Notes under the pieces: generated by a model | Database searches by the model: none | The model's input: the letters and a program-made list of their open reading frames with translations, nothing else | Told to the model about the DNA's origin: nothing | Shown: piece after piece, positions 8,165 through 14,116 of the stretch | Layout of the letters: each line of letters starts with the position of its first letter | How positions within the stretch are numbered: the stretch's first letter is position 1 | Position numbers and translations under genes: made by a program | From: an uncultured euryarchaeote | GTDB lineage: Archaea > Thermoplasmatota > Poseidoniia > Poseidoniales > Poseidoniaceae | Assembly (NCBI GenBank): GCA_937897005.1 | Contig: CALCOQ010000135.1 | Coordinates: forward strand, 1-14,116 | Direction: 5' to 3' | DNA: 14,116 nt

Positions 8165-10735
8165 TCAGTCCAGTTCAAGCACCAAGCGGACTCTTGGATC
8201 TTCAAGATTGATACTTGCTGGCAAGCCCATATCGACAGGCATTCCGTTGACGTTCGCTATCAGTCCTGACATCAACATGTGGTTTCCGACCGGGTTGTCC
8301 AAGACCGTTGGCCAGCCAGCAGCCTTGGACCAGACCTTGGCTTTCACTGCGCTTGGATGTATACCCACCTTCTTCGATGCATTATACATCAGCCATGAAT
8401 TACCTTCCATCATATGAGTTCCGCAGGCATCGTCATACTCACCTTCAAAGGGAATCAGATTGTATTGAGTGAGCCATTGCATCTGTAATTCGATCGGCTT
8501 GTGTGTACCATCGTTCACCGGCCAGTCAAAGATTGAGCCATCAGATGGTTCCAGAGGTTGATCCTCAATTCCATGTTTCAGCAGATGTGACTGCAAGGCC
8601 CTCACTCCTGGATGACGAGCATGCTTGAGGGTCAGTTCACGGCGAATGTTACGAGCCGATAATGGCATTCCTACATCGATCATCAACAAGGCTCTAGCAA
8701 CATCTCCCATCACCCAATCTTCGACTTCATTCTTGTGGATCCAGTATTCAAATCGATCAAGAGCCTCCTGTGAGCGTCCAGCCACTCGCATACGAGCGAC
8801 ATCAGCGAGCAGGAATTTCCTGCCCACGGCATCATTCCGGTGTTCTATCTCTGACCAGGGCTCCCATTGTGCCCATCTCTGAAGTAGGTCCTTGTTCAAT
8901 CGAGCCAAGGGGTCAAGGGCGAGCATCGGCAGCATCGCTTCTTCAAATTCCACGGTTTCAGGTTCGATGATCTCGCCGATCCACTCCAGATGCATGGCTT
9001 GTTGAGATTTTCCTCGCAGCATATTCAATCGTGGTTGCGCTTCTTGGAAATCTCGTTGAGCAACCGATGCTGCAGCCAGAATTATTCTTGCCTCTTTGGC
9101 GACTCCTCCTTTGAGAGCCAGAACAGATAGTGCCAACTGTTCGGCCTCATCCCAGTTACCTATTGCCGCATTCAGCATCATTTCATCCTGCGCTCTTCTG
9201 ACAGTGGTCAATCCCTCCTCGGGGCCACTGGTGTGGGTTTCCCAACGCTTGATGATCGCATCCCAATCATCATTCGCCAATAATGTCGTCAAAGGGGTCT
9301 GCTGCAGGAAGATGACATCTTCCCAGGCCGACATCTCGGTCCTTTCAGAATCAGCGCTTGCATCGAAATGTGTCTTGTTGAAAGTCTCTCTCATGCTGCG
9401 GCTCATGACCCATACGACCAGAAATGCCAATTGCCCTCCCGCCGCCAGCATCCATGTCAATTGCTCCATAGCATCCTTCTCGACTATGGTGCAGAGGTTT
9501 CCTTCCCAAGGTCCACATCCTGCGCCATGAGGGAGGAAGGATGAATCCCAGAATGTGATCATCGCCAGGAACAACAGGAAGATGGATTGTCCAGCGAATG
9601 CGGAGAAACAGAAATTCAGCACGCGTGCCTGTTGTCGTTTCTCAGAACGTAATAATCTGCTTTCTGCCACCCTGATGCCGCCCTTGCCACCGACATCAGA
9701 GATTCCGAGGAACAGGATGCGAGCGACGTCGTAGACGAACGCTACACCGATCAATGCGATATTGAGCAGCAGGAACAACAGTATCGAGGTCACCAGTGGC
9801 ATTCTTATTTCTTCGATGGGAATGAACGAGAACAGTTCAATGGCAGCGAATCCAAGCAACCCACCTTCTTCCATCACCATCGCTTGTTGGGTGTATTCAG
9901 GCAAGGCCAGAACTCTGTCAGAATGTGCGAACAGGTTTGGAAACACGATCACCAGCAACAGGGTCACCAATGTGTTGACTGCGGTCACTGGCATTGTCAC
10001 AGCGGTTATTGCCACAAGAAAAGCAATCGTTTGTTTTCCAGGGGATGGTTTGCTGGGATGCAATTGGCTTGGCTCTCCCTTGGATAGTTTCCAGTTGGAA
10101 CGGAGCAAAGGCAGCCAACTTGAGCCGAGTACCCTGCCATATGCGATGACAGCAGGCAAAAGGAGACAGAACAAGACGACTGAAGTGATGTTCTTCTGCG
10201 AGAGTCCGACCATCTTATCGAGTATCAACTCCAGAATGGCGATGACCAGAATCCATAGAATGGCAATGACTGCGATCAGACCTCGGCGTTTCGTGGTTCC
10301 ATCCTGTAGTGTTGCTCTGGTCGCTGCTTTTGGAGGAGATATCTGTGCGGTCAATGCAAATGCTGTCGAGACCACAGCGGGAATGAAGATGAACAGCAGG
10401 GCGATGATCAGATTGGCTGAGATAAAACCGTCGTAGAAGCCGATGTAGGCAAGAAAGAACTCAAGCATCATGATGAAGACGCCGACCAACGACATGATGT
10501 AGAGAAAGGCACCGACCCGCGCTCTTGGATGTTCAAGCAGTGAATGAGCATCTTCGATGGTTCGAGTCACCGAATGAACCTCGAATTCGTGTTCATCGGT
10601 ACGGAAAGCGACCTGTAGATCAACGAGTGAACGGGGAATCCATACCTTCCACAGAACCCATGCGATCACCCCTGCGATGACGGGTGATGCAAGTGCGACA
10701 AGTGGGTATCCTGCGATGATACCGATGTCCGCCAT
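8165..10735 (-). CDS. Nine-helix membrane protein with TPR-like cytoplasmic domain and unknown C-terminal domain (856 aa)
   Basis: I do not recognise a named family. Nine hydrophobic segments are visible, at about 8-29, 73-98, 105-130, 152-173, 183-202, 235-268, 312-342, 372-396 and 425-445. Basic loops (30-72, 131-151, 203-234, 345-371, 444-454) all fall on one side if the N-terminus is outside and the C-terminus inside. The loop between the last two helices has two cysteines (C407, C415) and would then be extracellular, fitting a disulfide. Residues 470-720 are helical and TPR-like, for example NAAIGNWDEAEQLALSVLAL at 523-542 and the similar segment ending in FQEAQPRLNML. Residues 725-856 form a separate module with GIHPSAVKAKVWSKAAGWP and a beta-like end, not matched to anything I know. 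The start fits the first helix but lacks a ribosome binding site; a hairpin lies directly upstream. It leads the operon with the 598-residue protein. Confidence 0.86.
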   Translation of the reverse strand: MADIGIIAGYPLVALASPVIAGVIAWVLWKVWIPRSLVDLQVAFRTDEHEFEVHSVTRTIEDAHSLLEHPRARVGAFLYIMSLVGVFIMMLEFFLAYIGFYDGFISANLIIALLFIFIPAVVSTAFALTAQISPPKAATRATLQDGTTKRRGLIAVIAILWILVIAILELILDKMVGLSQKNITSVVLFCLLLPAVIAYGRVLGSSWLPLLRSNWKLSKGEPSQLHPSKPSPGKQTIAFLVAITAVTMPVTAVNTLVTLLLVIVFPNLFAHSDRVLALPEYTQQAMVMEEGGLLGFAAIELFSFIPIEEIRMPLVTSILLFLLLNIALIGVAFVYDVARILFLGISDVGGKGGIRVAESRLLRSEKRQQARVLNFCFSAFAGQSIFLLFLAMITFWDSSFLPHGAGCGPWEGNLCTIVEKDAMEQLTWMLAAGGQLAFLVVWVMSRSMRETFNKTHFDASADSERTEMSAWEDVIFLQQTPLTTLLANDDWDAIIKRWETHTSGPEEGLTTVRRAQDEMMLNAAIGNWDEAEQLALSVLALKGGVAKEARIILAAASVAQRDFQEAQPRLNMLRGKSQQAMHLEWIGEIIEPETVEFEEAMLPMLALDPLARLNKDLLQRWAQWEPWSEIEHRNDAVGRKFLLADVARMRVAGRSQEALDRFEYWIHKNEVEDWVMGDVARALLMIDVGMPLSARNIRRELTLKHARHPGVRALQSHLLKHGIEDQPLEPSDGSIFDWPVNDGTHKPIELQMQWLTQYNLIPFEGEYDDACGTHMMEGNSWLMYNASKKVGIHPSAVKAKVWSKAAGWPTVLDNPVGNHMLMSGLIANVNGMPVDMGLPASINLEDPRVRLVLELD

Positions 10736-10758
10736 GAAGGGCCGTAGGCCCTTCGGGG
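10736..10758 (-). promoter_or_regulatory. GC-rich hairpin abutting a start codon, with an alternative overlapping fold
   Basis: GAAGGGCC (10736-10743), loop GTA, GGCCCTTC (10747-10754) is a perfect 8-bp inverted repeat whose edge touches the ATG (10735) of the minus-strand membrane protein gene. On that transcript the stem is the last thing before the start codon. The same GAAGGG can instead pair with the preceding CCC (CCC-CGAA-GGG, 10749-10758), so two folds compete. It could control translation of the operon or be a DNA operator. No run of T follows it in either direction, so a simple terminator is less likely. Confidence 0.5.
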
Positions 10759-10957
10759 TTCAAGGCTGTTGCCCATACTGTGTTTTGGATTCATTCATTG
10801 GAATTCAAGGGGCCCACATTGGTCTGGATATCGTGGGTTCAACACGTGATTCCTTATTCCCGTGCTTAGATTCTTGATATCATCGTGTCAACATCGGTGT
10901 TACATTCACAACAAATGTTTGGCAATGAATATTAACACGGGTCAGCCTCCCAACATC
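10759..10957. other. Divergent intergenic region between the membrane-protein operon and the Asp-rich surface protein gene
   Basis: This is the longest gene-free stretch in the window. It holds a candidate rightward promoter box near its right end. On the minus strand there is an AT-leaning segment around 10780-10806 that could contain the operon promoter and give a leader of a few tens of bases. An in-frame GTG at 10862 and ATG at 10925 extend the rightward gene frame, but the residues they add are not signal-peptide-like. No RNA gene, repeat family or long palindrome was seen apart from the flanking hairpin. Confidence 0.4.
10928..10935 (+). promoter_or_regulatory. Candidate TATA box for a leaderless transcript of the Asp-rich surface protein
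   Basis: The all-AT octamer aatattaa has its centre about 26 nt before the ATG at 10958. That is the usual archaeal distance between TATA box and transcription start. If transcription starts at or next to this ATG the message is leaderless, which explains the lack of a ribosome binding site there. It also argues against the upstream in-frame starts at 10862 and 10925, which would lie in front of or inside the box. Confidence 0.45.
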
Positions 10958-13900
10958 ATGCGTTTGGGTTGTTTGCTCTTGACTTTGCTGATGTTGACGG
11001 CGCTGATTCCACTTTCATCGCCTGTCGCACCACTCATGAACGATGTACTCAACAAACAACGCACTTCCCATGATTCGGCAGTTGAACAATTTGGAGAGGG
11101 ATTCACCGAGACGGTGATCGCTACCAGTGCGGACACCCTCAACAAGCCCCGGGATCTTGAGTTCCACCCCGGTCAAACGGACGACCTCTGGGTAGCTAAC
11201 CGGGCGACCGACAGTATCACCATCATCCACGATGCAGGCAAGGCGACTCAATGGTCGGAGAATCGCGACGATTATTACAGCAACCACTTCATGGAAGAGG
11301 TCAGTTCCATCGCTTTTGGCAAATATGACTCCAAACATGACTGGGTCTTTGCCTCGGCGCAAGAGACTCGTAACACCTTCGATGGTCAGCAAAGTGCGAA
11401 CAACTTCATGGGTCCGGCACTGTGGCCGAGCGACCTCTCAGAATTCGCAGTGGTCAATCAAGGTACTGGCGACGAACTGGGAAGCCATCTAGACATGTTA
11501 CATGAGAGCCCGAATGGAATGGGGGTGGCACACGATTCAGGGAACGCCTACTGGTATTTCGATGGCTATCATGGTGAATTGGTCTACTATGACTTTGTGG
11601 AGGACCATGACTGTGGCGGTGATGACCATGATGACGGCATTGTACGTCGTTACTCTGAAGTCTCACTGAGTCGAACGGCATGGGTTCCTGGCCACATGAT
11701 TCTCGACAAATCGACCGCCAAGTTGTACATCGCCAATACAGGAGGGGGAGAAATCCTTTGGGTGGATACTGATTCTGCTGATGGTTTCACTCCTACCACT
11801 GTTGGACAGATGGATCCAGTACTCGCTGAGTATTCGATTGCAAATGGGGTGGATCATGGGGTCTTCGCTACTCAACCAACCAGGCCTTCAGGAATCGCCC
11901 TGCACAACGATACCCTCTTCGTTTCTGACAACATCAATGGCAAGATATACGCCTATGATCTACAGGGGAACCTACTCGATAGCATCACCACCAATGCGAA
12001 TTCCATCATGGGACTTGAGGTTGGACCTGAAGGACATCTATGGTACGTCGATGGAGCCCTGAACAGGGTAGTCAGAATCGACCCTTTTGATGATATGGAC
12101 GGAGACTCTGTGAAAGATGAGGATGATAATTGTCCGCTCATTCCTAATGTCGGGCAGGATGATCATGATTCGGATAACGAGGGGGATCTCTGTGATGTTG
12201 ATGACGATGGTGATTCGGTTCCAGATTCTTCCGAGAACTGCCAGTTCGGTGAACTGGGTTGGACCTCGAACACGGACAGTGATCACGACGGTGACGGTTG
12301 TCGCGATGCTTCGGAGGATGATGATGATGATGAAGACGGGGTCAGCGATGGCTCGGATGACTGTGAGAGAGGAATGCTCGGATGGTTGAGCGGTTCGACC
12401 ACCGACCATGATGGTGATGGCTGTCAAGACGAGGGAGAAGACCTCGATGATGATGATGACCATATCTGTGACACCTCCGTGTCCGACGGTGGTTGCGTAC
12501 TCGCCTGGTCAGGTTTTGACCGCTGTCCAAAGGGTGCCACTGGTTGGATATCATCTACGATGAATGATGCTGACCACGACGGCTGCCTCGATGCTACTGA
12601 GGATGACGACGATGATGATGATGGCTTCACCGACTTCAACGATTGGTGTCCGAACAGTTCCGGTACAGCAACACAGGGAATCCAGGTCGGATGCCCCGAC
12701 TTTGATGGTGACGGCTGGGCGGACCTGGAGGATGAATATCAGACTGAGCCAACTCAGTGGAAGGATAGTGATGGTGACGGCTGGGGAGATAACACCACGG
12801 GGGTGGAAGGAGATGACTGTCCTTTGGAACATGGAGCCTCTACAACAGACCTTGTTGGTTGTCCAGATACAGATGAGGATACATATTCAGATCAGGGCGA
12901 TGCTTTCCCTAGCGATGCCACACAATGGAACGATAGTGACGCAGATGGCTATGGCGACAACTGGGCTGACTCCTCATGGGATGACGAGCGAGTTCCACTA
13001 GGGATTGGAATCAAATTCCCGGATTCCACGACACCTGATGCATGCCCTTCTATTGCCGGAAACTCAACTCAGGACAGATTCGGCTGCTTGGATTCTGATT
13101 CTGATGGTTGGTCCGATGAAGGCGATTCCTATTCCATGGATGCCACACAATGGGCCGATCTCGATGGTGATGGCTACGGAGACAACAGTTCGGGAAGCGA
13201 AGCGGATGACTGCCCTGGAATCTATGGTACTTCGACTCTTGACCTGCTTGGATGCATCGATGCTGATGGAGATGGCTGGTCAACTCAAGGAGATACCTTT
13301 CCCAATAATGCAGATGCATGGTCGGATGAAGATGGAGACGGCTGGGCTGACCAGAATGGCACTGACATCTCCGATGACTGCCCCTTGGTGAGTGGAAACT
13401 CGACCATTGACAGGAATGGGTGCATGGATTCAGATGACGACGGCTACTCTGATGATGCTGATTATTATCCCGAGGATGCAAAACGTTGGCAGGAGGAAGT
13501 GGAGGAATCGTCGGTGATGTTCTGGGTCATTGGCATCTCGCTTTCACTGCTGGTTCTGGCTTCAGGGCTGGTGTTGTCCAGACGTGGGAAAGGCGGAAGC
13601 GGATTTTCACCCCAGGGAATGATGGATGTTGGACAGATCAACCTGAACCAACCTCCACCACCGATGCAAGCTCCAGGTGCTGCTATGTTCGCACCACCTC
13701 CTGCTCCCGATGCTGGTATGTTCGCACCACCTCCTGCTCCCCTTGCTGCTGCTTCTCAATTCCCTGCAGCGCAGGAGATGCCGTTCGCCCCTGGCCCGGT
13801 TGTCGAACCATTTGCTCCAGCCCCGGTTTCCGAACCCGCTCCTCCACCTCTTTCCACTGCTGATGCAATGGCAGCGCTGCTTCCCGCTGCACCGGTGAGT

Positions 13901-13996
13901 AGAGGGCCGCCAGTACCGGCTGAAGGACTACCCTCTGGCTGGACGATGGAACAGTGGGGATGGTATGGTGAAGAATGGTTACGGAACAATGGCTGA
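10958..13996 (+). CDS. Asp-rich surface protein: beta-propeller-like head, TSP3-like calcium repeats, membrane helix, Pro-rich tail (1012 aa)
   Basis: The start at residue MRLGCLLLTLLMLTALIPL gives a clean signal peptide (1-23). Residues about 60-377 look like an NHL/SMP-30-type beta-propeller: repeated strands such as DLWVANRATDSITII, KLYIANTGGGEILWV, TLFVSDNINGKIYAYDL and HLWYVDGALNRVVRID. Residues 378-564 and 565-844 are two families of Asp-rich repeats with many D-x-D-G-D-G loops and regularly spaced cysteines, like thrombospondin type 3 repeats that bind calcium. A membrane helix spans 853-874, then SRRGKGG marks the cytoplasmic side. The roughly 135-residue tail is Pro/Ala-rich and ends with GWTMEQWGWYGEEWLRNNG (994-1012), a Trp-rich motif I recall at the ends of other Poseidoniales membrane proteins (memory, not checked). 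The gene is divergent from the membrane-protein operon. Calcium-stabilised surface attachment or sensing is inference; the propeller could also be a lyase or binding domain. Confidence 0.88.
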   Translation: MRLGCLLLTLLMLTALIPLSSPVAPLMNDVLNKQRTSHDSAVEQFGEGFTETVIATSADTLNKPRDLEFHPGQTDDLWVANRATDSITIIHDAGKATQWSENRDDYYSNHFMEEVSSIAFGKYDSKHDWVFASAQETRNTFDGQQSANNFMGPALWPSDLSEFAVVNQGTGDELGSHLDMLHESPNGMGVAHDSGNAYWYFDGYHGELVYYDFVEDHDCGGDDHDDGIVRRYSEVSLSRTAWVPGHMILDKSTAKLYIANTGGGEILWVDTDSADGFTPTTVGQMDPVLAEYSIANGVDHGVFATQPTRPSGIALHNDTLFVSDNINGKIYAYDLQGNLLDSITTNANSIMGLEVGPEGHLWYVDGALNRVVRIDPFDDMDGDSVKDEDDNCPLIPNVGQDDHDSDNEGDLCDVDDDGDSVPDSSENCQFGELGWTSNTDSDHDGDGCRDASEDDDDDEDGVSDGSDDCERGMLGWLSGSTTDHDGDGCQDEGEDLDDDDDHICDTSVSDGGCVLAWSGFDRCPKGATGWISSTMNDADHDGCLDATEDDDDDDDGFTDFNDWCPNSSGTATQGIQVGCPDFDGDGWADLEDEYQTEPTQWKDSDGDGWGDNTTGVEGDDCPLEHGASTTDLVGCPDTDEDTYSDQGDAFPSDATQWNDSDADGYGDNWADSSWDDERVPLGIGIKFPDSTTPDACPSIAGNSTQDRFGCLDSDSDGWSDEGDSYSMDATQWADLDGDGYGDNSSGSEADDCPGIYGTSTLDLLGCIDADGDGWSTQGDTFPNNADAWSDEDGDGWADQNGTDISDDCPLVSGNSTIDRNGCMDSDDDGYSDDADYYPEDAKRWQEEVEESSVMFWVIGISLSLLVLASGLVLSRRGKGGSGFSPQGMMDVGQINLNQPPPPMQAPGAAMFAPPPAPDAGMFAPPPAPLAAASQFPAAQEMPFAPGPVVEPFAPAPVSEPAPPPLSTADAMAALLPAAPVSRGPPVPAEGLPSGWTMEQWGWYGEEWLRNNG
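12089..12649 (+). repeat. Asp-rich repeat array A in the surface protein (about four units, 39-54 aa each)
   Basis: Residues 378-564 hold four related units, each ending in a cysteine after an acidic stretch. Units two to four share GxLGW or GATGW near their start, then DHDGDGC or DADHDGC, then ASEDDDDDEDG, EGEDLDDDDD or ATEDDDDDDDG. The first unit (DNCPLIPNVGQDDHDSDNEG) is closest to a classical thrombospondin type 3 repeat. The third unit carries extra residues (SVSDGGCVLAWSGFDRC). In-frame GAT runs occur, such as five GAT codons at 12317-12331 and four at 12446-12457, which are candidate slippage sites for length change. Confidence 0.85.
12650..13489 (+). repeat. Asp-rich repeat array B in the surface protein (five units, 56-57 aa period)
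   Basis: Residues 565-844 comprise units at 12650-12820, 12821-13045, 13046-13213, 13214-13381 and a partial one at 13382-13489. The shared plan is P-x3-G-x-S/A-T-x-D-x2-GC, then D-x-D-x-DG-W/Y-x-D, then an aromatic before P-x-D-A-T-Q-W, then D-x-DGDG-Y/W-GDN, and finally DDC. Unit lengths are 57, 75, 56, 56 and 36 residues. The second unit carries 19 extra residues after GDN. The units differ enough at the DNA level that they look old, not freshly duplicated. Confidence 0.88.
13685..13741 (+). repeat. 24-bp perfect direct repeat, period 33 bp, in the Pro-rich tail
   Basis: The 24 bases beginning atgttcgcaccacctcctgc occur identically at 13685-13708 and 13718-13741, encoding MFAPPPAP twice (910-917 and 921-928). 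A third, diverged copy (MPFAPGP) follows at 941-947. The identity at DNA level, against the diverged Asp-rich repeats upstream, points to a recent tandem duplication within the cytoplasmic tail. Confidence 0.9.
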
Positions 13997-14043
13997 TCTT
14001 GATGGTCAAGACTCCAAGTTTCCCAGAAATTCCCAATCGATGA

Positions 14044-14067
14044 ACGCTCAGTCAGTCAACTGAGCGT
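14044..14067. terminator. 9-bp inverted repeat between convergent genes, possible terminator
   Basis: ACGCTCAGT (14044-14052), a 6-nt loop, then ACTGAGCGT (14059-14067) form a perfect stem. It lies 47 bp after the stop of the Asp-rich surface protein gene and covers the stop codon (14048-14050) of the minus-strand partial gene. Convergent location suggests a two-way transcript end, but no oligo-T run follows directly on either strand, so termination is not shown. Confidence 0.4.
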
Positions 14068-14116
14068 CCAGCCCGAACTCCTGTATGACCTTGCGCGCAT
14101 TGGCCAATACATCATC
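14048..14116 (-). CDS. C-terminal 22 residues of an unidentified minus-strand gene (cut by window edge)
   Basis: The minus strand from the window edge reads DDVLANARKVIQEFGLDAQL followed by TD and a TGA stop. The composition (hydrophobic residues spaced as in an amphipathic helix, acidic end) looks like a real protein C-terminus, and convergence with the surface protein gene fits the compact gene packing seen elsewhere. One other minus frame is closed at once (TGA at the window edge) and the third gives an unlikely Trp/Arg/Ser-rich peptide. Twenty-two residues are too few to name a family. Confidence 0.5.
   Translation of the reverse strand, partial: DDVLANARKVIQEFGLDAQLTD

Noticed and set aside
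8152..8205. Longer N-terminus for the 598-residue protein from TTG 8205
   Set aside because: It would overlap the upstream gene by about 40 bp, while the ATG at 8151 has a ribosome binding site in a 13-bp gap.
9762..10436. 224-codon plus-strand open frame opposite the nine-helix membrane protein
   Set aside because: It is the complement of the membrane-helix codons, with no independent start signal and no recognisable protein features.
10862..10957. Longer N-terminus for the Asp-rich surface protein from GTG 10862 or ATG 10925
   Set aside because: The added residues (including several Cys and His) do not look like a signal-peptide n-region, and the candidate TATA box would lie inside the coding sequence.
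12038..12832. Ile/Val-rich minus-strand open frames opposite the Asp-rich repeats
   Set aside because: GAT and GAC runs read as ATC and GTC on the other strand, giving false hydrophobic proteins.
1..14116. Search by eye for CRISPR arrays, insertion sequences, tRNA genes and defence genes
   Set aside because: No spaced identical direct repeats, transposase motifs, tRNA-like cloverleaf ends, or nuclease/toxin signatures were seen; the only repeats are protein-coding Asp-rich and Pro-rich units.

Overview
The window looks like chromosomal DNA from a planktonic archaeon, most likely a Marine Group II/III relative (Poseidoniia, Thermoplasmatota). The evidence is an archaeal-type pyrB-pyrI pair, a TtuA/Ncs6-type tRNA thiolase with all its cysteine motifs, and an operon-start AGGAGGTG matching the archaeal anti-Shine-Dalgarno. 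There is also a candidate leaderless promoter with an AT box about 26 nt before the start codon. Finally there is a very large Asp-rich, thrombospondin-type-3-like surface protein of a kind I associate with Poseidoniales. Base composition is close to 50% GC throughout. I saw no mobile element, CRISPR array, tRNA or rRNA. The taxonomic call is recognition and inference, not a search result.

Layout. Positions 70-1074 (+) encode a tRNA 2-thiolation enzyme that converges on the pyrimidine operon pyrB-pyrI (2506 to 1086, minus). pyrB and pyrI encode the catalytic and regulatory subunits of aspartate carbamoyltransferase and are coupled by a TGATG stop/start overlap. Divergent from pyrB, across about 100 bp, is a GHMP-family sugar kinase (2608-3621, +). 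It is followed after 5 bp by a 908-residue secreted, membrane-anchored protein rich in N-glycosylation sequons (3627-6353, +). Two membrane proteins then run on the minus strand as an operon with a 13-bp gap. The first (10735 to 8165) is a 9-helix protein with a TPR-like cytoplasmic domain. The second (8151 to 6355) is a 6-helix protein with a long alpha-helical repeat domain. Divergent from them is a 1012-residue surface protein (10958-13996, +) with a beta-propeller-like head, two kinds of acidic Ca-binding-type repeat, one membrane helix, and a Pro-rich tail ending in a Trp-rich motif. The last 69 bases hold the C-terminal end of an unidentified minus-strand gene.

How the parts fit. The first third is housekeeping (tRNA modification, pyrimidine synthesis). 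The rest reads as a cell-envelope block: two large type-I-like surface proteins, plus two polytopic proteins whose helical-repeat domains are both predicted to face the cytoplasm. The strongest candidates for something undescribed are the 856/598-residue membrane pair and its divergent Asp-rich partner. Also notable is a perfect GC-rich hairpin lying directly against the start codon of the first gene of the pair. No stretch over 300 bp lacks a gene; the longest gap is 10736-10957 (222 bp).
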